Assembly: GCF_026891035.1 (NCBI RefSeq)
Contig: NZ_JAPTGG010000004.1
Span: 124,001-188,000, forward strand
DNA length: 64,000 nt
Source of the DNA: Dasania phycosphaerae
GTDB taxonomy: Bacteria; Pseudomonadota; Gammaproteobacteria; Pseudomonadales; Dasaniaceae
Direction of reading: 5' to 3'
Below are positions 17,819 to 26,442 of this stretch, piece by piece. Under the pieces are notes generated by a model, which saw only the letters and a program-made list of their open reading frames with translations, had not been told where the DNA came from and did not search any database. The number at the start of each line of letters is the position of its first letter. Position 1 is the first letter of the stretch. A program made the position numbers and the translations under genes.

Positions 17819-18885
17819 TAGTCAAAACTCCTCATTGCCAAGCCGCAGGCAATCATCAATGAAGGAGCATCATTACTTAAAGCCATTGCATCTACCGAAG
17901 GGGTTAAGGCCATATTGGCAAAGGGGTTGGCCACACTAGTAGTGGTACCTAATTTATTTTGCACCAACTCCGCCAGGCCATTCATAGAGGCCACACCGCC
18001 AGCTAAGACGATATGATCGACATCATTGTATTGGCTGGAAGAGAAGAAGAACTGCAAAGAGCGAGTCACCTGTTGCACTACAGCCTCTCTAAAAGGATCT
18101 AGTACTTCGGGTTCATAGTCGTCGGGCAAACCGCCTTGCTTCTTGGCTAGGCCCGCCTCTTCTACCGACAAGCCATAACGGCGCTGTATTTCTTCCGTTA
18201 ACTGCCTGCCACCAAATAACTGTTCACGGGTGTAGACTGTCTCCCCGCCGACCAACACGCTAAGTGTGGTCATGGTAGAGCCTATATCGACGATGGCAAC
18301 TGCCCCATCCTCTTCTATATCAATTTGCGGCGCGATTAAGGTGTAGGCTCGCTCAATGGCATAGGCTTCCACATCAACCACCTTGGCGGTTAACTCAGCC
18401 ATTTCCAACGCATCGGCCCTTAAATCAACGTTTTCGCGCCGGCAAGCCGCCAATAGCACCTCAACCTGCTCGGGATTGCGCTCCGAGGGCCCCTGCACTT
18501 CAAAGTCTATAGCGACTTCATCCAAGGGATAAGGGATGTACTGGTCAGCCTCTAGAGTGATTTGCGACTCCATGGCATCGTCATTCAGGTCGGCGGGCAT
18601 GTCTATATGCTTGGTGATAACCGCCGAACCGGCCACTGCCACCGCCACCGTCTTAAGCTTGGATTGGCTGGACCTATGTACCTTGGCCACAGCCTCAGCT
18701 ACCGATTCCAGCTCGACAATATTCTTCTCCACCACCGAATTCGGGGGCAGAGAGGACACTGAATAGCTCTCGACCTTGTAGCTATCGCCACTTTTACTGA
18801 GTTCCAATAGCTTCACAGAACTGGAACTAATATCCATTCCCAGCACCGGAGTTTTCTTTTTATTTCCGAATAAACCGCTTAGCAC
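17818..18885 (-). CDS. pilM: Type IV pilus assembly ATPase-like protein PilM
   Basis: An FtsA/actin-fold protein of 355 residues that sits at the cytoplasmic face of the pilus platform and binds the PilN N-terminus. The N-terminal nucleotide-binding strand is GMDISSSSVKLLEL; AIVDIGSTMTTLSVL and VLAGGVASMNGLAELVQ are the other actin-type phosphate and adenosine motifs. It is the first gene of pilMNOPQ and is divergent from ponA across 175 bp, the arrangement known from Pseudomonas. Confidence 0.96.
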   Translation of the reverse strand: MLSGLFGNKKKTPVLGMDISSSSVKLLELSKSGDSYKVESYSVSSLPPNSVVEKNIVELESVAEAVAKVHRSSQSKLKTVAVAVAGSAVITKHIDMPADLNDDAMESQITLEADQYIPYPLDEVAIDFEVQGPSERNPEQVEVLLAACRRENVDLRADALEMAELTAKVVDVEAYAIERAYTLIAPQIDIEEDGAVAIVDIGSTMTTLSVLVGGETVYTREQLFGGRQLTEEIQRRYGLSVEEAGLAKKQGGLPDDYEPEVLDPFREAVVQQVTRSLQFFFSSSQYNDVDHIVLAGGVASMNGLAELVQNKLGTTTSVANPFANMALTPSVDAMALSNDAPSLMIACGLAMRSFD

Positions 18886-18989
18886 AGCATTTTTCCTATT
18901 TGCATCCGTAACTTACAGCGAACTTTTATAGATTACATTAAATATCACGATTAACAATTACGCAAATATATATCTATAAAAAAAACGCT

Positions 18990-18995
18990 TATAAT
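18990..18995 (+). promoter_or_regulatory. Candidate -10 box for ponA
   Basis: A perfect TATAAT lies 65 bp before the ponA ATG in the very AT-rich pilM-ponA divergent region. No convincing -35 hexamer is present at the right distance, so the call is tentative. Confidence 0.3.
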
Positions 18996-19060
18996 TTCAC
19001 ACTTTAGATAATATCTTTCATGTAAAGTGTATCTTTTGCCTTTAAGCCAACTGGAAAAGT

Positions 19061-21493
19061 ATGTCTCAAATCACCAAATTTGCCAGAATTGCCTTGTGGT
19101 TAGCCTTAGCTGGCTTTGCTGGCGCCACCCTAATTATTGCTAGCGCCTTCTTATACCTCAGCCCCAACTTACCGCCAGTGGAGGCCTTGCGCGATGTAAA
19201 GCTGCAAACGCCGTTGCGCATTTATACTCAAGACCACGCCCTAATTGGCGAATTCGGTGAAAAACGTCGTACCCCAGTGGACTTTGAAGATATTCCGCCG
19301 CTACTTATTAGCGCTGTTTTAGCGGCAGAAGACGACCGATTCTACGACCATCATGGCGTAGATATCAAAGGTTTACTCAGAGCCGCTTCACAATTATTGA
19401 TGACAGGCTCCATCCAAACCGGCGGCAGCACTATTACCATGCAGGTGGCAAAAAACTATTTTTTAAGCCATGAACGGACTTTTTCCCGCAAATTTAATGA
19501 AATATTCCTCGCCCTGCAAATAGAGCAGGAACTCAGCAAAGAAGAAATCTTAGAGCTATACCTCAATAAAATTTTCCTAGGCAAAAGAGCCTATGGCATA
19601 GAAGCCGCCGCGCAAGTCTACTATGGCAAAACCATTAAAGACCTAGAGCTAAACCAGCTCGCCATGCTAGCAGGGCTGCCCAAAGGCCCCTCCAGCCTTA
19701 ACCCCATTGCCAACCCCAGCCGCGCCATCATACGCCGCAACTGGATACTGGGCCGCATGCTAGAACTGGGCTACATCAACAATCAGGATTATCAAATCGC
19801 CATAGCCAAACCCATTAGCGCCTCCACCCACGGCACCCAGCTAGATGTCAGCGCCGCCTATGTGGCCGAACTGGCCCACCAAGAAATGTTAAAGCGCTAT
19901 GGCAGAAACGCCTATACCGAAGGCTATTCGGTATACACCACCATTAAAGCCCCTCTACAAAACAAAGCTCAACAGGCAGTGGTAGATGGCCTCTTGGCCT
20001 ATGATGAACGCCACGGCTACCGCGGCCCAGAGCAGCAACTCATTCCTAAAGAGGGCGAGGACAGTCTCAGCTTATGGCAAAAAACCTTGAGCAATACACC
20101 TGCTCTAGGCGGCTTAATACCCGCTGTCATTATTCAAGTAAACGACGAAGGTTTTGATGCCCTATTAAACAGCGGCGAAACCGTTACCGTTGCATGGCAG
20201 CCGCAACTCGCTAAAACCCGCAGCTATGTCACCGTCAACAGCCGCAGCGCCCCTTATCAATCGCCACAGGATTTTCTCGCTATAGGCGACCTTATCCGCC
20301 TTAAAAAAGGCGATCACAACCTATGGCAGCTCAGCCAGCTACCCGCCGCACAGGCGGCACTGGTCTCATTAGATAGCAGCAATGGCGCCATACTCAGCTT
20401 AGTCGGGGGCTTTGACTATCAACAAAGCAAGTTCAACCGCGTTAGTCAGGCGGCGCGCCAACCCGGCTCTAACTTCAAACCCTTTATCTATACTGCGGCA
20501 TTAGAAAAGGGCTACACACCCGCCACCTTGATTAACGACGCCCCCATTGTGTTTGAGGACGCCAGCCTAGAAAACACCTGGCGCCCCACCAACTCCAGCG
20601 GCAAGTTTTTAGGCCCCACCCGCCTGCGCCAGGCGCTGTATCAGTCCCGCAACCTAGTCTCCATACGTTTGCTGCGCAGCTTGGGCATCAACCACACCAT
20701 AGACTATATCAGCCGCTTTGGTTTCGACACCGAGCAACTCCCCAGAGACTTATCTCTGGCCTTGGGCAGCCATTCCGTAACCCCCATGTCAATAGTGAGT
20801 GCCTACTCCGCCATTGCCAATGGCGGCTATAAGGTAAACCCCTATATAGTAGAGCGTATAGTGTCGCTAGATGGCAGCATCTTATTTGAAGCCAAACCCG
20901 ACACCGTATGCACCAGCTGCGAGAAGGAGAAAAAGCCCGCCGCTACCGAAGAGCTGGCAACACTAGAAGACATATTGCAGCAGGACGCACCGCTGCCCCC
21001 TGCGCAACGTATTATAGAGCCGCGCACTGCCTATTTAATCGATAGCATGATGCGCGACGTGGTAAAAAAAGGAACAGGGAGAAAAGCACTGGCCCTGCGC
21101 CGCAACGACCTAGCAGGTAAAACCGGCACCACCAACGGCCCCACTGACGCCTGGTTTTCAGGCTACGGCGGCGGTGTAGTAACCACCGCCTGGCTGGGCT
21201 TTGATAACAACGCTCTATTGGGCAGGCGCGAATACGGCGGTTCGGCAGCGCTGCCTATATGGATAGACTTTATGTCACTAGCCCTAAAAGGGCAGCCCGA
21301 GGTCAACCCCGTACAGCCCGAAGGCATAGTCACGGTCAAGATAGACCCCGATACCGGCCTACTCGCCAAGCCCGGACAGAGCAACGCCATTTTTGAATAC
21401 TTTAGGGCCGAAAATACTCCCAAACGTGGTAGCGAAGATAACTCAAGCCCCAGCGACATCTTCAACGAAGCGCTGCGTGAGGATATTTTTTAA
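19061..21493 (+). CDS. ponA: Penicillin-binding protein 1A (bifunctional murein synthase)
   Basis: A class A PBP of 810 residues that polymerises and cross-links peptidoglycan in the periplasm. An N-terminal membrane anchor (residues 8-32) leads to the GT51 glycosyltransferase with AAEDDRFYDHHGVD (catalytic Glu), TGGSTITMQ and LELYLNKIFLG. An OB-like insert follows. The transpeptidase has SNFK (nucleophile Ser, SxxK box) in RQPGSNFKPF, SRN (SxN box) in YQSRNLVS and KTGTT. It is divergent from pilM, the family's usual neighbour. Confidence 0.97.
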   Translation: MSQITKFARIALWLALAGFAGATLIIASAFLYLSPNLPPVEALRDVKLQTPLRIYTQDHALIGEFGEKRRTPVDFEDIPPLLISAVLAAEDDRFYDHHGVDIKGLLRAASQLLMTGSIQTGGSTITMQVAKNYFLSHERTFSRKFNEIFLALQIEQELSKEEILELYLNKIFLGKRAYGIEAAAQVYYGKTIKDLELNQLAMLAGLPKGPSSLNPIANPSRAIIRRNWILGRMLELGYINNQDYQIAIAKPISASTHGTQLDVSAAYVAELAHQEMLKRYGRNAYTEGYSVYTTIKAPLQNKAQQAVVDGLLAYDERHGYRGPEQQLIPKEGEDSLSLWQKTLSNTPALGGLIPAVIIQVNDEGFDALLNSGETVTVAWQPQLAKTRSYVTVNSRSAPYQSPQDFLAIGDLIRLKKGDHNLWQLSQLPAAQAALVSLDSSNGAILSLVGGFDYQQSKFNRVSQAARQPGSNFKPFIYTAALEKGYTPATLINDAPIVFEDASLENTWRPTNSSGKFLGPTRLRQALYQSRNLVSIRLLRSLGINHTIDYISRFGFDTEQLPRDLSLALGSHSVTPMSIVSAYSAIANGGYKVNPYIVERIVSLDGSILFEAKPDTVCTSCEKEKKPAATEELATLEDILQQDAPLPPAQRIIEPRTAYLIDSMMRDVVKKGTGRKALALRRNDLAGKTGTTNGPTDAWFSGYGGGVVTTAWLGFDNNALLGRREYGGSAALPIWIDFMSLALKGQPEVNPVQPEGIVTVKIDPDTGLLAKPGQSNAIFEYFRAENTPKRGSEDNSSPSDIFNEALREDIF

Positions 21494-21516
21494 GCGCCCT
21501 CACTGACCACGGGCGC
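21494..21516. terminator. Stem-loop between convergent ponA and radA
   Basis: A perfect 6-bp GC stem, GCGCCC (21494-21499) and GGGCGC (21511-21516), fills the 24-bp gap between the two convergent stop codons. There is no T-run on either side, so it is not a classical intrinsic terminator; its position suggests a role in stopping or protecting both transcripts. Confidence 0.4.
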
Positions 21517-21517
21517 T

Positions 21518-22882
21518 CTACAGCGCCTCCAAAGCCTCGGCCAATTTACTCACCCCCACCACCGTCATGCCCGCTATGGGCTGGCGGGGCATATTAGCCT
21601 TGGGCACGATGGCGCGGCGAAAGCCGTGTTTGGCCGCCTCAATAATCCGCTCCTGGCCGCTAGGCACGGGGCGTATCTCACCCGATAAACCCACCTCACC
21701 AAACACCACCAAATCTTCGGGCAGGGGCTGATCTCTAAAGCTAGAGACTATGGCCAGCAACAAGGCTAGATCGGCACTGGTTTCCAACACTTTAACGCCG
21801 CCCACCACGTTCACAAACACATCCTGATCACCCACATGCAGGCCGCCGTGCCTATGCAATACGGCCAGCAACATGGCCAAGCGGTTTTGCTCCAAGCCCA
21901 CCGCCACACGGCGGGGGTTACCTAGGGAGGAATCATCTACCAAGGCCTGTATCTCTACCAGCAAAGGCCGCGTCCCCTCCCACACCACCATCACCAAGCT
22001 GCCTGAAGAAACTTCATTGGCACGCGACAAGAAAATAGCCGAAGGGTTTTTGACCTCCTTCAAACCCTGCTCGGTCATGGCAAACACGCCCAGCTCATTC
22101 ACCGCACCAAAGCGGTTTTTTTGCCCGCGTAAGGTTCGAAAGCGGCTGTCTTCTGAGCCCTCCAACAAGATCGAACAATCAATCATATGCTCCAGCACTT
22201 TGGGGCCAGCTAAGCTGCCATCTTTAGTTACATGGCCCACCAATAGCAGCACCGTGCCGGTCTCTTTGGCAAAGCGAGTCAATAACGCGGCGCATTCACG
22301 CACCTGCGACACACTGCCCGGCGCCGAGCTAATGCTCTCCATGTGTACTACCTGTATGGAGTCCACCACCAACACCTTGGGCTTGTGTTGCTGCGCCTGG
22401 CTGCAGATTTGATCAATATTGGTTTCCGACAATAATTTCAGTTTATCCGTGGGCAAGCCCAACCTGTCGGCGCGCATAGCCACCTGCTGCAGCGACTCCT
22501 CCCCCGTCACATACAATACTTCTTGGGTTTGCGCCAAGTGACACAGGGTTTGCAGCAACAGCGTACTCTTGCCCGCACCGGGGTGGCCACCCAACAACAC
22601 CGCCGAGCCGTGCACCAAACCGCCGCCCAACACCCGGTCAAACTCCTCGGTGCCGCTGCTAATTCTGGGCATACTCTGCAGGTCTATCTCATTAAGCGTC
22701 TGCACCTTGCCGCCAGCCGCACCGGCATAACCTTGAAAGCGAGCATCGTTAGAGGGCTTGGCCGCCGCCAAGGTAATTTCACTCAAGGTATTCCAAGCGC
22801 CACAATCATTACACTGGCCCTGCCACTTGCTGTAGTCGGAGCCGCAGTCATTGCAGACATAGGCGGTTTTTCGTTTGGCCAT
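21518..22882 (-). CDS. radA: DNA repair protein RadA (Sms)
   Basis: A RecA-like hexameric branch-migration helicase of 454 residues that processes recombination intermediates. It has an N-terminal C4 zinc finger (CNDCGSDYSKWQGQCNDCGAW), Walker A GGHPGAGKST near residue 100, the RadA-specific KNRFG box (QKNRFGAVNELGVF) and a C-terminal Lon-protease-like domain (from about 290) without an obvious catalytic dyad. It is divergent from the DnaT-like gene across 143 bp. Confidence 0.97.
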   Translation of the reverse strand: MAKRKTAYVCNDCGSDYSKWQGQCNDCGAWNTLSEITLAAAKPSNDARFQGYAGAAGGKVQTLNEIDLQSMPRISSGTEEFDRVLGGGLVHGSAVLLGGHPGAGKSTLLLQTLCHLAQTQEVLYVTGEESLQQVAMRADRLGLPTDKLKLLSETNIDQICSQAQQHKPKVLVVDSIQVVHMESISSAPGSVSQVRECAALLTRFAKETGTVLLLVGHVTKDGSLAGPKVLEHMIDCSILLEGSEDSRFRTLRGQKNRFGAVNELGVFAMTEQGLKEVKNPSAIFLSRANEVSSGSLVMVVWEGTRPLLVEIQALVDDSSLGNPRRVAVGLEQNRLAMLLAVLHRHGGLHVGDQDVFVNVVGGVKVLETSADLALLLAIVSSFRDQPLPEDLVVFGEVGLSGEIRPVPSGQERIIEAAKHGFRRAIVPKANMPRQPIAGMTVVGVSKLAEALEAL

Positions 22883-23025
22883 GGGGATAATCTCTTAAAG
22901 CGGCTAAAATTATAAATAGGGTTAGCAATAGTGAGCATGCTATCAGCGTAAAAGGACTGGTGACAACGTAAGAGTCACCGTACAATAACAAACCGTTAAG
23001 CAATCAAAAGTCGTACTACCCAGCC

Positions 23026-23631
23026 ATGAGCAATAAAAGGCCTACATACCACACCAACTTTGATGATTTTTTGTCCTCGGGCAATCTTATGATCAGCTAT
23101 AACTGGCAGCCCGCCGCCAGAACCGTGTCGGCCATCAGCGCCCTAGGTATGCAAGAGTACACCGTCAAAACCGACTTTCGCCGCGAGTTTATTCTGTACT
23201 GCCAACAACAAGAGCTGCGCAACCAGTCAGGCGACTGGGATCAACTATTTCTCAACTACGCCCAACAACGCTTACAAGCCCCCCAAGCCACAACTGCTGC
23301 CGCCACTCGCAGCGAAGCGGCAATAAAGCCCTTTTCACCCGATGAGGTGATAGGCAGCAGCAATATTATGAGCGACGATTGGCAGCCCAGCGCCAATATG
23401 TTGGAATACATTATTGCCATGGTCTGCCCCAACCTAGATTATATCAATGCCCAGCTGATCAGCTTTACCAGCCACTACCACGGTAAAAGCCACCCCAATT
23501 GGGATCAGCAGTTTAAGAAATGGATAAATCAGGGCTGGAATGTGTATCAAAATAAAAACAGCTTCAAAGAATCCAAAAACAAAGATTTTGTTGAGCAGCA
23601 CACCGACACCAGCTGGAGTGATGGGCTTTAA
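23026..23631 (+). CDS. Protein with two tandem DnaT-type ssDNA-binding domains
   Basis: A 201-residue protein made of two copies of the same motif, about residues 23-84 and 114-175. Each opens with M-x-S-x-x-WQP-x-A and continues to a F-x-x-Y segment and a W-(D)-x-x-F-x-x-(Y/W) helix. The pattern matches the C-terminal DNA-binding domain of primosomal protein DnaT and its phage relatives. E. coli DnaT has one such domain plus an oligomerisation domain, which is not visible here. The next gene, 17 bp downstream, resembles the lambda P helicase loader, so a replication-restart or helicase-loading role is inferred. The family assignment is by pattern. Confidence 0.72.
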   Translation: MSNKRPTYHTNFDDFLSSGNLMISYNWQPAARTVSAISALGMQEYTVKTDFRREFILYCQQQELRNQSGDWDQLFLNYAQQRLQAPQATTAAATRSEAAIKPFSPDEVIGSSNIMSDDWQPSANMLEYIIAMVCPNLDYINAQLISFTSHYHGKSHPNWDQQFKKWINQGWNVYQNKNSFKESKNKDFVEQHTDTSWSDGL

Positions 23632-23648
23632 ATCATCAAGGTAACGAC

Positions 23649-24317
23649 ATGCACAATAACAACTTAGTCGAACAAGTAGGCAAACAAATTAGCAAGGGCC
23701 AGCCCGCCGCCCAAGCTAATAAACAGCAGCAAGCACCACTAAATGCAGAGCAAAAGCAAAATCTCACCAATGCGATTAACCAGCTGTTCGCCGAATTTGA
23801 GCTCACCTATCACAACCAATACCTCAAAGCCTTCTCCTCAGCCGAAAAGCTAGGCTATGCCAAAAAGCTATGGTTTGACTATTTAAAAGACTTCGCCCCC
23901 GAGCGCATATTACAAGCTTGCCGCAAAGCCACTCGCGAGTCCGAATACCTGCCCACCATACACACCGTAATCAAATACTGTGAAATGAGCAGCCAAGAAC
24001 TGGGCCTGCCCGATAGCTACCAAGCCTATGTAGAAGCCTGCCAGGCCCCCTCACCCAAAACCGAATACCAGTGGTCACACCCGGCCGTGTATTGGGCCGG
24101 CAAAGCCTCAGATTGGTTTTTCCTTAGCAATAATATAGAAGCCAAGGCGCTGCCGGTGTTTAAGCGCCACTACGAAGCCCTGTGTGAGCGCATCAAAAAC
24201 GGCGAAAGCCTAGCGCCACCAGAACCCTTAGCCCTGCCCAATGACAAGGCCAAGCCACTAAGTTCCGAGCAAAAACGCGAGCGCCTAGCGCAGCTGCGCA
24301 AAGACATAAAGCTTTAA
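23649..24317 (+). CDS. Phage lambda P-like helicase-loader protein
   Basis: 222 residues with a Gln-rich N-terminus, a helical core (about 38-118) ending in ILQACRKATRESEYLPTIHTVIKYCE, and a second conserved stretch beginning HPAVYWAGKASDWF. This arrangement is typical of the lambda replication protein P family, which brings the DnaB helicase to DNA. AAGG lies seven bases before the ATG and the DnaT-like gene ends 17 bp upstream, so the pair is co-expressed. No integrase, capsid or other phage gene is near, which argues for a domesticated chromosomal gene rather than a prophage. Confidence 0.7.
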   Translation: MHNNNLVEQVGKQISKGQPAAQANKQQQAPLNAEQKQNLTNAINQLFAEFELTYHNQYLKAFSSAEKLGYAKKLWFDYLKDFAPERILQACRKATRESEYLPTIHTVIKYCEMSSQELGLPDSYQAYVEACQAPSPKTEYQWSHPAVYWAGKASDWFFLSNNIEAKALPVFKRHYEALCERIKNGESLAPPEPLALPNDKAKPLSSEQKRERLAQLRKDIKL

Positions 24318-24404
24318 TATTCAACCTAACAAGCATATGCTGCTTCACTATACTAAAGTCTTATAGCTAACCCGCTTTGTAGTAACAGGAATTTCTTACC
24401 CTTT

Positions 24405-24980
24405 ATGGACGCGACTAACACAGACAACCCTGATTTAGTTTGGGACCTAGCCAGCATCACCCATAAAAATCAGGCTATAGATTTTCTCAACCGCTTTGAA
24501 AGCTCTCTGTGCGTATTCTCCAGCGCCGTATCACAGCTATACGCCAACTATAAAATTCAGCCCATCAACAACGCCGAAAACCTCATTATACTGCCCGATC
24601 CCTACGCCTGGCACGATACCTTTCAATCGGTACCCGCCAACTGCGTCAAAGGCACCGGTTTATTTATAGTACCCGGCAAAGCCATAGGCGGCAGCGAAGA
24701 GCTATACCTCTTACAGCGCAGCCGTAAAACGGGTAAGTACAACACCATGGAGCTGGACAAAGGCATAGCCCTAGCTCGCAAAGCCTCCGGTGAAAACAGA
24801 CCTTTTTTGCCCGTTATTATGAATCAAGACCTGCGCCAACTACCCAATCGCGCACCGCTACTACACCTACACCGTGTCGACACCAGCAAGCTGGAGCACC
24901 TCTCCAGTTTTCAAATTGACGATATAGCCCGCACCATAGCCACCAAAATAGATACCCACCTGCTTAAACTCAACAGCTAG
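24405..24980 (+). CDS. Conserved-looking protein of unknown function
   Basis: I do not recognise this 191-residue protein. It has no signal peptide or membrane helix. Its composition is that of a soluble alpha/beta domain: predicted strands NLIILPD and GLFIVPG, then a basic loop (QRSRKTGKYN). Codon use matches the neighbours, which supports a real gene. It lies 87 bp after the P-like gene and 84 bp before ubiE, all on the same strand, so it may belong to the replication pair or stand alone. Only a distant AGGA precedes the ATG. Confidence 0.6.
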   Translation: MDATNTDNPDLVWDLASITHKNQAIDFLNRFESSLCVFSSAVSQLYANYKIQPINNAENLIILPDPYAWHDTFQSVPANCVKGTGLFIVPGKAIGGSEELYLLQRSRKTGKYNTMELDKGIALARKASGENRPFLPVIMNQDLRQLPNRAPLLHLHRVDTSKLEHLSSFQIDDIARTIATKIDTHLLKLNS

Positions 24981-25064
24981 CGCGACAGCTGACAGCCCGC
25001 TTTAACTCTGTTTTTTTAATAAAGAACCGCTACAATAGCCCGCATCAAAACTATAGGGCCAACC

Positions 25065-25814
25065 ATGTCGGATCAAAACACCACCCACTTTGGTTACAAA
25101 ACCGTTAATAGCGATGAAAAACAAGGCCTAGTGGCCGGTGTTTTTCATTCCGTAGCCGCCAAGTACGACCTGATGAATGACTTAATGTCGGCGGGCGTAC
25201 ACCGTATTTGGAAGCGTTTCACTATAGAAGTTTCAGGGGTGCGCAGCGGCCAGCAAGTACTAGATATCGCAGGTGGCACCGGCGACCTAGCCGCTAAATT
25301 CAGCCAAATAGTCGGCCCCGAAGGCCGGGTAGTATTAGCCGATATCAACGAATCCATGCTGCGCGTAGGCCGCGATAAACTCACCGACCGCGGCCTAGTG
25401 GGCAATATAGAATACGCCCAAGCCAATGCCGAAGCCCTGCCCTTTCCCGACAATACCTTTGATTGCATCACCATCGCCTTTGGCCTGCGCAACGTCACCG
25501 ACAAAGACAAAGCCCTGCGCTCTATGCTGCGGGTATTAAAACCCGGCGGCCGCTTATTGGTTTTAGAGTTTTCCAAACCGCAAAACGAATTACTGAGCAA
25601 AGCCTACGACGCCTACTCTTTTAATTTATTACCGGCTATGGGCAAACTCATTACCAACGATGCCGACAGCTATCGCTACTTGGCCGAAAGCATACGCATG
25701 CACCCCGACCAAGAGACCTTAAAAGGCATGATGGAACAAGCAGGCTTTGCCCGCTGCGAGTTTCACAATATGACCGGCGGCGTAGTGGCCTTGCACAAAG
25801 GCATTAAGCCCTAA
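25065..25814 (+). CDS. ubiE: Ubiquinone/menaquinone biosynthesis C-methyltransferase UbiE
   Basis: An SAM-dependent methyltransferase of 249 residues that methylates the benzoquinol (or demethylmenaquinol) ring. The SAM-binding motif LDIAGGTGDLA is near residue 68. NTFDCITIAFGLRNVTD and VLKPGGRLLVLEFSKP are UbiE signatures. It starts the ubiE-ubiJ-ubiB run: its stop and the ubiJ start overlap by one base. Confidence 0.97.
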   Translation: MSDQNTTHFGYKTVNSDEKQGLVAGVFHSVAAKYDLMNDLMSAGVHRIWKRFTIEVSGVRSGQQVLDIAGGTGDLAAKFSQIVGPEGRVVLADINESMLRVGRDKLTDRGLVGNIEYAQANAEALPFPDNTFDCITIAFGLRNVTDKDKALRSMLRVLKPGGRLLVLEFSKPQNELLSKAYDAYSFNLLPAMGKLITNDADSYRYLAESIRMHPDQETLKGMMEQAGFARCEFHNMTGGVVALHKGIKP

Positions 25815-26440
25815 TGATTAGCCCCACCCTACACACTGCGGGGCTGGCAGGTTTAGAGGCGGCGATTAATAAAGCCCTAAGCCTAGACCCCGCCAGCCAA
25901 CAAAAACTCAGGCTACTTAACGGCCATGTTTTTCAATTACAACTTACCTCGCCTGAACTGAGTTTTTATTGCATACCCGGCAGTCATGGCTTGCGCCTAT
26001 GCGGCTATTATGAAGACGCTGCCGACACCAAACTCAGCGGCACTGCCAGCGAATTTTTTAAGCTAGCCACCGCCAGCGACCCCGCCAATGCCCTGATTAA
26101 CGGCAAGCTAGAATTACACGGCGACAGCAGCGCTTTAATCGAATTACAAAAAATTGGCCAGCAGTTAGAGCTGGATTGGGAAGCCCCCCTAGTCAATGTG
26201 TTTGGTGACGTTGCCGGCCATATGCTCGCCGACAACCTGCGCAAAGGCTTTAGCTTTGCCAGCCAGGCCTTTAAAAGCTTTAAGCGCCAAACCGAAGAAT
26301 ACATTAAAGAAGAAAGCGACTTATTAGCGCCGCGCTGGCAGGTAGAACAGTTTTATCGCGAAGTAGAAAACCTACAATTGCGCAGTGAAAGGCTGGCCGC
26401 ACGCATTAATAAACTTACCCAACAAAAAACACAGGGCTAG
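25814..26440 (+). CDS. ubiJ: Ubiquinone biosynthesis accessory factor UbiJ (SCP2 domain)
   Basis: 208 residues with an N-terminal SCP2 sterol-carrier fold (about 10-125; FQLQLTSPELSFYCIPGSHGLRLCG) and a C-terminal coiled coil (FYREVENLQLRSERLAARINKLTQQ). In E. coli UbiJ binds the quinone intermediates in the soluble Ubi complex together with UbiK. The position between ubiE and ubiB supports the call. Confidence 0.92.
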   Translation: MISPTLHTAGLAGLEAAINKALSLDPASQQKLRLLNGHVFQLQLTSPELSFYCIPGSHGLRLCGYYEDAADTKLSGTASEFFKLATASDPANALINGKLELHGDSSALIELQKIGQQLELDWEAPLVNVFGDVAGHMLADNLRKGFSFASQAFKSFKRQTEEYIKEESDLLAPRWQVEQFYREVENLQLRSERLAARINKLTQQKTQG

Positions 26441-26442
26441 CC

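Noticed and set aside
21873..22412. 179-codon frame antisense to radA
   Set aside because: radA is fully conserved in the opposite strand; the frame carries no motif.
23026..24317. Prophage remnant
   Set aside because: Replication-like genes alone, without integrase, repressor, capsid or att sites, and with chromosomal codon use, do not support a prophage.
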